This document shows positions 7,243 through 15,453 of a stretch of 43,060 nt of DNA, piece after piece. Below the pieces are notes generated by a model. The model did not search any database and was not told the DNA's origin. It saw only the letters and a list, made by a program, of their open reading frames with translations. Numbering within the stretch: position 1 is the stretch's first letter; each line of letters starts with the position of its first letter. This DNA comes from Oscillospiraceae bacterium (lineage in GTDB: Bacteria; Bacillota; Clostridia; UBA1381). Made by a program: the position numbers and the translations under genes. The stretch is from contig JAFLUR010000001.1 of assembly GCA_022508725.1 (NCBI GenBank), positions 1 to 43,060 on the forward strand, read 5' to 3'.

Positions 7243-7971
7243 TTATAAATCCTTATACACCCCGAGAGGATAATAAGGCACCATATTTTCGCTGACCCAT
7301 TTCATGGCATCGGCGGGTGTCATTCCCCAGTTTGTGGGGCAGGTCGATAAAATCTCCACCAGCGAAAATCCCTTTTTGTCTATCTGATTTTGAAACGCCT
7401 TTTTTACCGCTTTTTCCGCCTCTTTTATATGAGGTATGCTGTCAAGCGCAACCCGGGCAATATAAGACGGACCGTCAAGAGTTGAAAGCAGCTCGCACAT
7501 ACGCACGGGATTGCCCTGTACCTTCGGATCACGTCCGTAAGGCGAGGTTTGCGTCACCTGACCCGGAAGCGATGTCGGCGCCATCTGTCCGCCCGTCATT
7601 CCGTAGATGGCGTTGTTTATGAATATTATCGTTATATTTTCGCCTCTTGCGGCGGCGTGTACCGTTTCCGCCGTTCCTATAGCCGCCAGATCGCCGTCGC
7701 CCTGATAGGTAAACACGATATTTTCGGGCAAAACCCTTTTTATGCCCGTTGCGACGGCGGGCGCTCTGCCGTGAGCCGCCTCCTGCATATCGCATTCCCA
7801 GTAATCATATGCGAAAACCGCGCATCCCACAGGCGCTATCCCGACGGTCTTTGAACATATATCCAGATCATCAAGCACCCGCGCAATGATTTTATGCGCT
7901 ATTCCGTGCGTGCATCCCGGGCAGTAATGCATAGGCACATCACACAGCGACCTCGGTCTTTCATATATCAC
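7243..7971 (-). CDS. korB: 2-oxoacid:ferredoxin oxidoreductase, beta subunit (TPP-binding)
   Basis: A 242-residue thiamine-diphosphate-binding subunit. It shows the CPGC..G motif in HYCPGCTHGIAHK near the N-terminus, the TPP/Mg motif GDGDLAAIG and the following NNAIYGMTGGQ. The start is GTG (7969-7971), which overlaps the alpha TGA stop as GTGA. GGAGGTGA lies eight to ten bases upstream within the end of the alpha gene. This overlap indicates translational coupling of alpha and beta. Together with alpha, gamma and delta it gives a four-subunit KOR/VOR-type enzyme feeding reduced ferredoxin. Confidence 0.95.
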   Translation of the reverse strand: MIYERPRSLCDVPMHYCPGCTHGIAHKIIARVLDDLDICSKTVGIAPVGCAVFAYDYWECDMQEAAHGRAPAVATGIKRVLPENIVFTYQGDGDLAAIGTAETVHAAARGENITIIFINNAIYGMTGGQMAPTSLPGQVTQTSPYGRDPKVQGNPVRMCELLSTLDGPSYIARVALDSIPHIKEAEKAVKKAFQNQIDKKGFSLVEILSTCPTNWGMTPADAMKWVSENMVPYYPLGVYKDL

Positions 7972-9035
7972 TTCCGTTCACCTCCGATAATCTCCTTTAT
8001 CCCGTCGGCAACTTCGGACGGAGTGGGAATAACGCCGCCCGTTCTTCCCATAAAATACACAGGCGCCTTTCCGTTCACCGCAAGACGCACATCCTCCACC
8101 ATCTGTCCCATGCTCATCTCGACCGAGAAGAACATCCTTGCCTTATCCGCCGCCTTATTCAAAGCCTCATAAGGGAACGGCCACAGTGTAATCGGGCGTA
8201 TCGTTCCGATTTTTATTCCCTCCGCCCGCAAGCCTTCGACCGCGGTCTGAACGACTCTGCTGGTCGTTCCGTAGGAACATACTATATATTCGGCATCATC
8301 CGCATAAATGCTTTCATACCGAACCTCATTGCTTTTTATCAAATCGTACTTCTTTTCTCTCTCCACAACCGTATATTCCAGATCCTCCGGAGTCATGTAG
8401 AGAGTATTTATGACGTTATGCTTTCTCCTTCCGCCCGTTCCGACGGTCGCCCACGGCTTTTCGGGGATATCGGGCTTGTAATCATCGTCAAACACAACAG
8501 GCTCCATCATCTGACCGAGCGTTCCGTCACCAAGTATCATGACCGGGCATCTGTAATTATCCGCCAGATCAAATGCCTTCATTGTAAGCTCGGACAGCTC
8601 CGGAACGGAGTTCGGCGCAAGCACGAGCAAATGATAATCGCCGTGTCCGCCGCCCTTTACCGCCTGAAAATAATCCGACTGAGCCGGCTGTATTCCTCCC
8701 AATCCGGGGCCTCCTCTTACCATATTAACGATAACACACGGCAGATCGGCTCCGGCAATATACGATATACCCTCCGCTTTAAGGCTTATTCCGGGGCTTG
8801 ACGAGCTTGTCATAACACGCGCTCCGGCACCCGCCGCGCCGTAAACCATATTTATCGCTGCCACCTCGCTCTCCGCCTGCAAAAACGTACCGCCTATCTT
8901 AGGCATTCTTTTTGCCATATATGCGGATATTTCGGTTTGCGGTGTAATCGGATAGCCGAAAAAGTGCCTGCATCCCGAGCGGATGGCGGCTTCGGCTATT
9001 GCCTCATTACCTTTCATCAAAACCTTTTTTTCCAC
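7968..9035 (-). CDS. korA: 2-oxoacid:ferredoxin oxidoreductase, alpha subunit
   Basis: A 355-residue alpha subunit with the N-terminal LMKGNEAIAEAAIRSGC followed by FGYPITPQTEIS, typical of VorB/KorA. The pyrimidine-binding half of the TPP enzyme and the transketolase C-terminal domain are both present. I place the start at GTG 9033-9035, which has GGAGG ten bases upstream. The next ATG (9015-9017) is six codons in. A longer reading to 9086 is unsupported and would overlap the ferredoxin gene's 3' edge. The gene follows the delta ferredoxin by about 50 bases and overlaps the beta start. Confidence 0.94.
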   Translation of the reverse strand: MEKKVLMKGNEAIAEAAIRSGCRHFFGYPITPQTEISAYMAKRMPKIGGTFLQAESEVAAINMVYGAAGAGARVMTSSSSPGISLKAEGISYIAGADLPCVIVNMVRGGPGLGGIQPAQSDYFQAVKGGGHGDYHLLVLAPNSVPELSELTMKAFDLADNYRCPVMILGDGTLGQMMEPVVFDDDYKPDIPEKPWATVGTGGRRKHNVINTLYMTPEDLEYTVVEREKKYDLIKSNEVRYESIYADDAEYIVCSYGTTSRVVQTAVEGLRAEGIKIGTIRPITLWPFPYEALNKAADKARMFFSVEMSMGQMVEDVRLAVNGKAPVYFMGRTGGVIPTPSEVADGIKEIIGGERK

Positions 9036-9087
9036 AGCATTAAATCCTCCGTTTCCACAACACTGCAATTCCGACCGGCGAAACAAG

Positions 9088-9291
9088 TCACGCCTCGACG
9101 GTTATGACCGCATCGGGGCATATTACCGCGCATGACGCACATCCGATGCATTTATCCGGTTCGACAATTTCGACAGGCTTAAATCCGAGAACATTTATTT
9201 TCTCCGCCTGCTTCAATAATTTTTTCGGGCATACCGAAATACAAAGCTCGCAGCCCTTACACCTCGACTCATTGAATATTACCTTTGCCAT
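9088..9291 (-). CDS. korD: 2-oxoacid:ferredoxin oxidoreductase, delta subunit (2x[4Fe-4S] ferredoxin)
   Basis: A 67-residue ferredoxin with two complete CxxCxxCxxxCP motifs: Cys 11, 14, 17, 21 and Cys 48, 51, 54, 58. Each should hold a [4Fe-4S] cluster. In this enzyme family the small delta subunit carries electrons from the TPP/alpha-beta core to free ferredoxin. The ATG (9289-9291) has AGGAAGG seven bases upstream. It lies between the P-loop ATPase gene (31 bases upstream) and the alpha subunit gene, all on one strand. Confidence 0.95.
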   Translation of the reverse strand: MAKVIFNESRCKGCELCISVCPKKLLKQAEKINVLGFKPVEIVEPDKCIGCASCAVICPDAVITVEA

Positions 9292-9322
9292 AACAAAACC
9301 TTCCTAAAAACAATATGCCGGA

Positions 9323-9970
9323 TCACTGTTCCCACGGCTTTTTCATATAAATATCAAGTCCGAAAAAGTCTTTCTCTCCGCGGCCGATACTCTTTATTCC
9401 CGAGTTAAAAGCCACCCCGAGTCCCTTTTTCGCGCACACCTCGTCGATAACATACCTTCCCGACATAAGCGTGTCATAATCGGTATTCTTTCCTATATTT
9501 GTATTATTAACAATATCTGTTATTTTTAACCCCGATGCCGCCTCGATTTTTTCCATAAGCTCGATTATATCCTCCGCCGTTTCGGTAAGCGGACGCTTTG
9601 TATTTACAACGAAGTGCATTTCATATCCGTATTTTTGAAATAAATTCCTGTATACGCCGAGAGCATATGCCCCGTCCTCATCTCCGCCAACATCAAACAC
9701 ACAATGCAGACTCTCATCATAAAAAACCTTTGCGGCAGACGGCACAAGTATCGGAATATCGACATTCGACGCCGCGAAATCCGAGCAAATGACCTCTATC
9801 CCGCATCTTTCAAGCCGGTTTTTAAGCTCAGCTGTTCTGAAATACGGATTTACCGTGTCCATATCGACAATAACCGTTCCCGGGTTTGCGGATCGCACCG
9901 CGAAATTAACGGCGACCTCGGTTTTTCCGCTGCCGAAATGCCCCGTAAAAATATGAATACGAGAATTCAT
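9323..9970 (-). CDS. P-loop NTPase (MinD/CobQ-like) linked to the ferredoxin oxidoreductase operon
   Basis: A 215-residue P-loop protein. The Walker A-like motif is GHFGSGKTE near residues 10-18. VIVDMDTVNPYFRTAEL resembles the switch/Walker A' region of SIMIBI-class NTPases. VFDVGGDEDGAYALG is the Walker B region. There is no membrane segment or metal-binding Cys motif. The ATG (9968-9970) starts MNSRIHIF; an upstream in-frame GTG (9983-9985) lacks a well-placed ribosome site. It is the first gene after the promoter at 10081-10109 and is followed by the four oxidoreductase subunits. That suggests a role in assembly, cofactor loading or activation of that enzyme, but the role is inferred from position only. 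Confidence 0.85.
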   Translation of the reverse strand: MNSRIHIFTGHFGSGKTEVAVNFAVRSANPGTVIVDMDTVNPYFRTAELKNRLERCGIEVICSDFAASNVDIPILVPSAAKVFYDESLHCVFDVGGDEDGAYALGVYRNLFQKYGYEMHFVVNTKRPLTETAEDIIELMEKIEAASGLKITDIVNNTNIGKNTDYDTLMSGRYVIDEVCAKKGLGVAFNSGIKSIGRGEKDFFGLDIYMKKPWEQ

Positions 9971-10080
9971 AACACTCCACTCCACCGTGCGGCGTATCCG
10001 TTTCTCCGCACATTATTTGCAAATCCCGCAGCAATTGCGATATAACCGCGATAATCGCGGCGACCGGATATTTTATTATC

Positions 10081-10109
10081 ATTATAACACACTTTATTTT
10101 ATTTTACAA
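10081..10109 (-). promoter_or_regulatory. Promoter for the ferredoxin oxidoreductase operon
   Basis: Reverse strand: -35 TTGTAA (10104-10109), 17-base spacer, -10 TATAAT (10081-10086). The -35 box is formed by the last codons and stop of the upstream RseC-like gene. A short hairpin with arms CCGCGA and TCGCGG lies in the leader near 10047-10061. Confidence 0.7.
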
Positions 10110-10502
10110 GATGTTATGCACAATTAATGTATATTTATCTTTAAGTTTTTTATCGGCGGCATGAACCGCGGCAAATGACACACACAGCGCCGCCACCGAA
10201 ACAGCCGCCGATATATTTTCCCGTCCCGTCACGGAAAATACCGCGGCATAAGCGGCAAACAAAACAATAAACGGAACGATATACACCAAAAAAGCCGCAA
10301 ACAGGACCTTTGATGCGGACATTTTCATAACCACCCTGCTGCCCTCTTTTGCGCCCACGCTGTTCAGCACCCGCACCACACGGCCGTTTCCGCCGCCGCA
10401 GCCGCCGCAGCTTCCGCAGTTTCCGCCGCAAGCGGATTCCCGGTCTATCCTGACATTTATATATCGTCCGTCAACCGACTCGACAATACCTAACGTTTCC
10501 AT
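10104..10502 (-). CDS. RseC/MucC-family membrane protein
   Basis: A 132-residue protein. Residues 1-20 form a short beta domain. A Cys/Gly cluster (CGGNCGSCGGCGGG, about 25-38) follows. Two hydrophobic segments lie at about 69-90 and 97-113. This layout matches the SoxR-reducing protein RseC / positive regulator of sigma-E RseC family. In proteobacteria RseC works near Rnf electron transport; in Clostridia the role is not settled. The clustered cysteines suggest a redox or metal site. The ATG (10500-10502) has GGGAGGG upstream. Downstream is the ferredoxin oxidoreductase operon, which fits a redox context. Confidence 0.85.
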   Translation of the reverse strand: METLGIVESVDGRYINVRIDRESACGGNCGSCGGCGGGNGRVVRVLNSVGAKEGSRVVMKMSASKVLFAAFLVYIVPFIVLFAAYAAVFSVTGRENISAAVSVAALCVSFAAVHAADKKLKDKYTLIVHNIL

Positions 10503-10532
10503 AATATCCCTCCCGAATACAATCAGTCAAAT

Positions 10533-10558
10533 TCAGCGGGAGTATAGTCTCCCGCTGA
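10533..10558. other. Perfect 10-bp hairpin upstream of the RseC-like gene
   Basis: TCAGCGGGAG and CTCCCGCTGA are perfect inverted arms around a six-base loop. Neither strand has a strong T-run directly after it, so it is at best a weak recN terminator. It could equally be a leader stem-loop of the RseC-like transcript or an operator. Confidence 0.55.
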
Positions 10559-10581
10559 GTATAAAAGCTTTCCGCCGTTAC

Positions 10582-10751
10582 GAAAACACCGATTTATACT
10601 AATCCTTGAAACGTCAGCAGACAAAGCCGGCGGAAGAAATTTCGTATGTCAAGGCAGCTGCCGCAAGACAGGCGGAATTTATGTCGTTGGATTTGTCTGC
10701 TGTTGTTTCGAGGATCAGTATTAAAGGTAATCAAAAATATCCGGTGTTTCC
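10582..10751. mobile_element. MITE-like element, family C
   Basis: A 170-bp palindromic element between recN and the RseC-like gene. The outer ends are GAAAACACC and GGTGTTTCC. A long second arm pairs ATCCTTGAAACGTCAGCAGA (10602-10621 region) with its near-perfect inverse at 10694-10713. The centre holds the 10-bp palindrome GGCAGCTGCC. The right side contains the word TTAAAGGTAATCAAAAAT shared with family B. TTA occurs just outside both ends (10578-10580 and 10752-10754), a possible three-base target duplication. Short ORFs across it are not supported by start sites. Confidence 0.75.
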
Positions 10752-10786
10752 TTATATATTATTCCGCGCCGCTTTGCCATGTTTCC

Positions 10787-12460
10787 TTATTTTTTCATTT
10801 TTTCCGCATGACTGAGCATTTCGGCGGCATGACGCACCGCCGCCTCGGTTATATCGCTTCCGTCGATTATCCTTGCAAGCTCGCATACACGGTTATCATG
10901 ATCGAGCCGTTTGAGGGAAGTCGATGTTTTTCCGTCTTTTACTTTTTTTTGTATAAGATAATGGGCGTCCGCCATCGCCGCGACCGACGCAAGATGGGTT
11001 ATGCATATGACCTGACGGTGATGCGCGATATGCGACAGCTTTGACGCGATTTTCTGCGCCGCGCTGCCCGATACGCCGGTGTCTATCTCGTCAAATATAA
11101 GCGTGTCAACATCGTCAACATCGGCAAGTATCGATTTTATCGAAAGCATGACCCTTGACAATTCTCCGCCGGAAGCCGTTTTTACAAGCGGCTTTAACGG
11201 TTCTCCGGCATTTGCGCTTATAAGGAATTCCACCTCGTCTCTTCCCGTGGGGGAAAAATCTCCGGAATTCTTTATATCCACGCAAAAGCCGGCGCCCTTC
11301 ATATCAAGCTCATGCATCGACCTTTCTATTTCTTTTCGCAAAACCTCGCCCGCTTTTTTCCTTGATGCGGTAAGCTTTGCCGCGATGCCGGAAAGCTCGG
11401 CAAGCTTTTTTTCATATTCCGCTTTAAGCTCCGCCTTAAGCTCATCGCCGTGCGTTATATTTTCAAGAGCTTTTTTCGCGTTTTCGCAAAATTCCAGAAC
11501 CGCCTCCGTCGTGCCGCCGTATTTCATCTTCAGCCTGTTTATAAGATCGAGTCTGCCCTCGATCTCATCAAGCATATTCTCGTCATATTCCACACCCCTC
11601 GCGTAATCGTTAAGCTCGCGGGTGCAGTCCTCAAGGTCATACATTATACCGGAAAGCTTATCGTAAATCGCCTGTATTTTCGTATCGTATTCGGTTATAT
11701 CTTCAAGCGCCGATACCGCAATGCTTATCCCGTCGTAAGCCGGACGTATTTCGGAAGAATCATACAAATTTCCGTAAGCCGTATTGACCGCAAGGCTTAT
11801 TTTCTCGGCATTCGATATAACCGCCCTCTGCTCCTCCAAAAGCTCATCCTCGCCCTTTTTGAGCTTGGCGTTCTCTATCTCACCGACCTGAAATGTCAAA
11901 AAATCGATTTTTTCCGCCCTTTCCTTTTCGTCCGTATCAAGCTCCTTTATTTTTCTTTTTATATCGGCAAGCTCTCCGTAGCATACGCCGTATTCCTCCA
12001 AAAGACTGCCGTTTCCCGCAAATTTATCAAGGAACTCGATATGCTTTGCCGGATTCAAGAGATTTTGATTATCCGGCTGACCGTGTATATTAACCAGCCT
12101 TTGTGCAACGGCGCGGAGCGTCGAAAGCGGTGTTATTGCGGAATTTATACGGCAGACGCTTTTCCCGTCCGCCGTTATATCGCGTCTTATTATTATCTGA
12201 CCGTCCTCCGCGTCTATTCCAAGCTCCTCAAAATACGGAAAGCCTTCTCCGACGTCAAATACAGCCGTAACGCTTGCCTTATCGGTTCCGTAACGCACAA
12301 GAGATTTGTTTGTTCTCGCTCCCGATATAATATTGACGGAATCTATTATCATCGATTTTCCCGCTCCGGTCTCGCCGGTAAGAACACACATTCCGTCCGC
12401 AAACTCAATCTCCGTTTTTTCTATCACGGCTATATTCTCAATACACAAATTTGTAAGCAT
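10787..12460 (-). CDS. recN: DNA repair protein RecN
   Basis: A 557-residue SMC-like ATPase for double-strand break repair. Walker A is TGETGAGKSMI (about 28-38) in the N-terminal head, followed by a long coiled-coil region (about 155-380). The C-terminal head carries the ABC signature GGELSRVMLSIK and Walker B TLIFDEIDTGVSG. The length is normal. The ATG (12458-12460) has an AAAGGTGA site, 14 bases after the argR stop. nadK-argR-recN in this order is a well-known Firmicute cluster. No strong terminator follows; a MITE-like element lies just downstream. Confidence 0.97.
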   Translation of the reverse strand: MLTNLCIENIAVIEKTEIEFADGMCVLTGETGAGKSMIIDSVNIISGARTNKSLVRYGTDKASVTAVFDVGEGFPYFEELGIDAEDGQIIIRRDITADGKSVCRINSAITPLSTLRAVAQRLVNIHGQPDNQNLLNPAKHIEFLDKFAGNGSLLEEYGVCYGELADIKRKIKELDTDEKERAEKIDFLTFQVGEIENAKLKKGEDELLEEQRAVISNAEKISLAVNTAYGNLYDSSEIRPAYDGISIAVSALEDITEYDTKIQAIYDKLSGIMYDLEDCTRELNDYARGVEYDENMLDEIEGRLDLINRLKMKYGGTTEAVLEFCENAKKALENITHGDELKAELKAEYEKKLAELSGIAAKLTASRKKAGEVLRKEIERSMHELDMKGAGFCVDIKNSGDFSPTGRDEVEFLISANAGEPLKPLVKTASGGELSRVMLSIKSILADVDDVDTLIFDEIDTGVSGSAAQKIASKLSHIAHHRQVICITHLASVAAMADAHYLIQKKVKDGKTSTSLKRLDHDNRVCELARIIDGSDITEAAVRHAAEMLSHAEKMKK

Positions 12461-12474
12461 AATGTCACCTTTTC

Positions 12475-12912
12475 TCAGAATATTCTTTTTATCCTTTCAA
12501 GACATTCCTCCGCTTTTTCGGGAGTCCGGCATATAACAAGCACGGTATCGTCCCCCGCGACCGTTCCGAGTATGCGCGGCTCGTTTGCCGAATCGATCAC
12601 CGCTGCGGCGGCGGAGGCCACACCCGGCAGAGTCTTTATAACGATCGTATGCATTGCGCATACAATACTGACAATTCCTCCCGGCATAATCGCTATCCCG
12701 TCGGTTTCCGTCGTTTTTGTTTCTCTTGCCGAATATCTGTATCCGTTTTCGGAAGGCTGTTTTATAAGCATAAGCTCCTTTATATCCCTCGACAAAGTTG
12801 CCTGCGTGACCCGAAATCCGCTTTTTTCAAGCTCCTCCTGCAAATCCTTTTGAGTATTTATCTCCTTTTGCTTTATTATACCGAGTATCATGTTCTGACG
12901 CTTATATTTCAT
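12475..12912 (-). CDS. argR: Arginine repressor ArgR/AhrC
   Basis: A 145-residue regulator. The N-terminal winged helix (about 1-70) includes the recognition segment FRVTQATLSRDIKELMLIK. The C-terminal hexamerisation and arginine-binding domain includes GTVAGDDTVLVICR. In this family arginine-bound hexamers repress biosynthetic and activate catabolic arginine genes. The ATG (12910-12912) has GAGGTGA upstream and lies nine bases after the nadK stop. Its placement next to recN and nadK is the standard Firmicute arrangement. Confidence 0.96.
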   Translation of the reverse strand: MKYKRQNMILGIIKQKEINTQKDLQEELEKSGFRVTQATLSRDIKELMLIKQPSENGYRYSARETKTTETDGIAIMPGGIVSIVCAMHTIVIKTLPGVASAAAAVIDSANEPRILGTVAGDDTVLVICRTPEKAEECLERIKRIF

Positions 12913-12921
12913 AAAATCACC

Positions 12922-13761
12922 TCAGCTCAACTTCATTATAAGGGTATCGTAAAAGGAGCGTCTTTGTATTTTGATAAGCTCGGCAGTAAGCTCCGACTTT
13001 CTTATGACCACCCTCGCCGATGTATCTATATCCTCCAGTATATCGCCGTCAACCGAGACACTCATACGCGAATCATATACCGGATCGAATGTCAGTGTTA
13101 TCACTTTGTCGGCGGACATTATCATTGTCCGTGCCGTCAGCATATGAGGGCATACCGGAGTTACTATAAACATCCGCATAAGCGGATCGACCACCGGTCC
13201 GCCCGCCGAAAGCGAATATGCCGTAGAGCCGGTCGGCGTTGCCGTAATAACTCCGTCCGCAGTATATGTATTCACAAGCTCATCCTGCGAATAAACCATT
13301 GTATGCGGCATCTTTGAGCCCGGTTTTTTGGAAATAACAATATCGTTAAGGGCATGATAGCTCGTTTTACGGTTATTGTGATACACATCGACCGTCATCA
13401 TCATACGGCTGTTCACCTCGTATCTGCCCGAAAGCAGTCTTTCAACCGCCGTTTCGATTCCCGCGGGCTCCACCTCCGACATAAATCCGACGGTACCGAG
13501 ATTTATTCCGAGTACGGGTATCTTTTTCCCGGCACATTTACGCGCCGTTTTAAGGATAGTCCCGTCACCGCCGAGAACAATAACCGTTTCGACGGTGTCG
13601 TAAATCTCGTCCTCGGGAATATACTCAGCGCGTATGCCGCTTCCGGAAAAAATATCCTCCATATATACCTCCGCTCTTCCGTTTATCGCGTTGACTACGC
13701 GTTTTGCGTAGGTAAGTCCCATATCCTTATCCTTATTCGGCATAACAGCTGTTTTTTTCAA
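12922..13761 (-). CDS. nadK: NAD kinase
   Basis: A 279-residue NAD kinase making NADP. It contains GGDGT (64-68), the following INLGTVGFMSEV, the ND motif in HALNDIVISKK (139-140) and the nucleotide-binding TPTGSTAYSLSAGG. The length is normal. The start is TTG (13759-13761), supported by AAGGAGAG seven to eight bases upstream; the next Met is at codon 7. It is the first gene of nadK-argR-recN, with a near-consensus promoter at 13820-13848. Confidence 0.95.
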   Translation of the reverse strand: MKKTAVMPNKDKDMGLTYAKRVVNAINGRAEVYMEDIFSGSGIRAEYIPEDEIYDTVETVIVLGGDGTILKTARKCAGKKIPVLGINLGTVGFMSEVEPAGIETAVERLLSGRYEVNSRMMMTVDVYHNNRKTSYHALNDIVISKKPGSKMPHTMVYSQDELVNTYTADGVITATPTGSTAYSLSAGGPVVDPLMRMFIVTPVCPHMLTARTMIMSADKVITLTFDPVYDSRMSVSVDGDILEDIDTSARVVIRKSELTAELIKIQRRSFYDTLIMKLS

Positions 13762-13819
13762 AAAAAATCTCTCCTTTGCCCGTAATTCTCTCCGTTAATA
13801 TCCGTTGTCCGTCAATATA

Positions 13820-13848
13820 ATTATATCATACCGTATTTTTTTTATCAA
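13820..13848 (-). promoter_or_regulatory. Promoter of nadK-argR-recN
   Basis: Reverse strand: -35 TTGATA (13843-13848), 17-base A-rich spacer, -10 TATAAT (13820-13825). The predicted start is near 13813, about 50 bases before the nadK TTG start. Confidence 0.8.
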
Positions 13849-13891
13849 GTCTTTTTAAGGAAAGTTTCACACGGTATTCGCCTTGCCGCGC

Positions 13892-13927
13892 ATAAAAACA
13901 GCGTGACGGCCGTTAAAACCGCCACGC
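13892..13927 (-). terminator. Terminator downstream of the flavodiiron protein gene
   Basis: Reverse strand arms GCGTGGCGG (13919-13927) and CCGTCACGC (13901-13909) form a 9-bp stem with one G-T pair, followed by TGTTTTTATG. It ends leftward transcription from the flavodiiron gene before the nadK promoter. Confidence 0.75.
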
Positions 13928-14014
13928 CGAAAGATCTTCCGCCAGTGATAAAAATTCATCACTCATTGCGGGATCGGATAAATGTTATTCATATATTCCG
14001 TCCCCGCCGCCGGA

Positions 14015-15169
14015 TTATCTGCAAAGCTCCCCGGCAAGAGCCTCTATCTCATCGATATTGACCTGCTTCACCGCTGATTTTATGCTCACGACATTCTCGG
14101 CAAACGTGATATTTTTGGATTTCTCGAACATCGCCTTCATTGCCTTTGCCGCCGTAGGCACCCATGAACCGTTCTCAATAAACGCGATGGTTCTGTTTTG
14201 ATAATTCTTCTCGGTAAGCTCGTTTATAAATGTGTGCATGAACGGAAAGATACCGCCGTTGTATGTGGTTGTCGCAAGAACGAGCTTTCCGTATCTGAAC
14301 GCGTCCTCGACAGCCTCCGGCATATCATCCCTTGCCAGGTCGGTAACGGTGACTTTGGGACATCCCTTTTCAAGCAGCTTTTTCTCCAGCATCTCCACAG
14401 CCTCTTTCGTATGCCCGTAAACCGATGTATACGCTATCACAACGCCCTCGCTTTCAACCTTGTATGATGACCATGTATCGTACAAGCCGAGATAATATCC
14501 GAGATTTTCCGTAAGCACCGGACCGTGCAGCGGGCATATGGTCGAAATATCGAGCGCGGACGCTTTTTTGAGCAGGCTTTGCACCTGAGCGCCGAACCTT
14601 GCGACAATACCGAAATAATATCTTCTTGCCTCGCACGCCCAGTCCTCGTCCGCATCAAGCGCGCCGAATTTACCGAAACCGTCCGCCGAAAACAGAATCT
14701 TATCGGTGCTGTCATAGGTGACCATGACCTCCGGCCAGTGTACCATCGGCGCGAATACGAATGTGAGCGTGTGTTTGCCGAGCGAAAGCGTTCCGCCGTC
14801 CGAAACGACTGTTTTATTGTCTCCCAAATCGATATCAAAGAAATTATTTATCATATTAAATGTCTTTTCGTTTCCCACAATTTTTGCGGACGGATATTTT
14901 TCGATGAAATTTTTTATATTTGCCGAATGATCCGGCTCCATGTGCTGTACTATGAGATAATCCGGGCTTTTTCCGCCGAGCGCCTTTTCCGTATTCGCCA
15001 GCCACTCGCTTCCGAAACGCGCGTCCACCGTATCGAGCACGGCGGTCTTTTCATCGATTATTACATACGAGTTATACGCCATTCCGTTGGGAACGTCAAA
15101 CTGTCCCTCAAACAGATCGATCTCATGATCGTTGACACCCACATAAATTATATCGTCCTTAATTTTCAT
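14015..15169 (-). CDS. Flavodiiron protein (A-type flavoprotein, FprA family)
   Basis: A 384-residue two-domain protein. The N-terminal metallo-beta-lactamase-like domain has a full diiron ligand set: H76, E78, D80 and H81 (HMEPDH), H144, D163 and H215. The flavodoxin domain starts near residue 243 (VIAYTSVYGHTKEAVE) and binds FMN. These soluble enzymes reduce O2 and/or NO to protect anaerobes, using electrons from rubredoxin or F420H2. No rubredoxin domain is fused here. The ATG (15167-15169) has AAAGG ten bases upstream. A TTG two codons earlier is too close to it. It is monocistronic, with its own terminator. Confidence 0.95.
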   Translation of the reverse strand: MKIKDDIIYVGVNDHEIDLFEGQFDVPNGMAYNSYVIIDEKTAVLDTVDARFGSEWLANTEKALGGKSPDYLIVQHMEPDHSANIKNFIEKYPSAKIVGNEKTFNMINNFFDIDLGDNKTVVSDGGTLSLGKHTLTFVFAPMVHWPEVMVTYDSTDKILFSADGFGKFGALDADEDWACEARRYYFGIVARFGAQVQSLLKKASALDISTICPLHGPVLTENLGYYLGLYDTWSSYKVESEGVVIAYTSVYGHTKEAVEMLEKKLLEKGCPKVTVTDLARDDMPEAVEDAFRYGKLVLATTTYNGGIFPFMHTFINELTEKNYQNRTIAFIENGSWVPTAAKAMKAMFEKSKNITFAENVVSIKSAVKQVNIDEIEALAGELCR

Positions 15170-15198
15170 TTTCAATCAACCTTTCTTTTTGCAAAATC

Positions 15199-15245
15199 AA
15201 AACACCGGAAAAACGTAATCCCGGAAACAGCGGCAGACAAATCGG
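15199..15245 (+). repeat. Degenerate half-copy of the family C element
   Basis: The 47 bases align with the left arm of the element at 10583-10630. They share AAAACACCG at the start, TAATCC, GAAAC and GCAGACAAA in the same order, with one gap and several substitutions. No matching right arm is seen before element A2. It looks like a decayed or truncated copy. Confidence 0.5.
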
Positions 15246-15266
15246 TTTTCCGCAGAATACTTTTTC

Positions 15267-15432
15267 AGAGCCTGTTTAGTATCCGGAGATTACCGGATTT
15301 TTGAGCGGATTTTTCTGCCGGCAAAGCAAAAAATTCGCAGGAATACTTTGTGTATTTCAAGAATTTTTTTTTGCAAAGCAGGCGGGAAAAGATGCCGAAA
15401 AGACGGTGATTGAAGGATGCTAAACAGGCTCT
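15267..15432. mobile_element. MITE-like element, family A, copy 2
   Basis: A 166-bp element in the divergent region between the flavodiiron and U32 genes. The terminal repeats AGAGCCTGTTTAGTATCC and (reverse complement of the right end) AGAGCCTGTTTAGCATCC differ at one of 18 positions. Internal words CTGCCGGCAAAGC and GTATTTCAAGAATT match copy 1 at 3785-3912. An internal imperfect palindrome of A/T-rich arms surrounds the centre. It has no coding capacity. Confidence 0.85.
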
Positions 15433-15453
15433 TAATGAAACATTAACGAAAAT

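Noticed and set aside
10606..10815. Small reading frame across the family C element
   Set aside because: It spans the palindromic arms, runs into recN antisense, and has no ribosome site. The palindrome explains the open frame.
11450..12853. Long plus-strand reading frame of 467 codons
   Set aside because: It lies antisense to recN and argR, which have full family motifs. Its product has no recognisable domain and no ribosome site; it is a shadow of codon bias.
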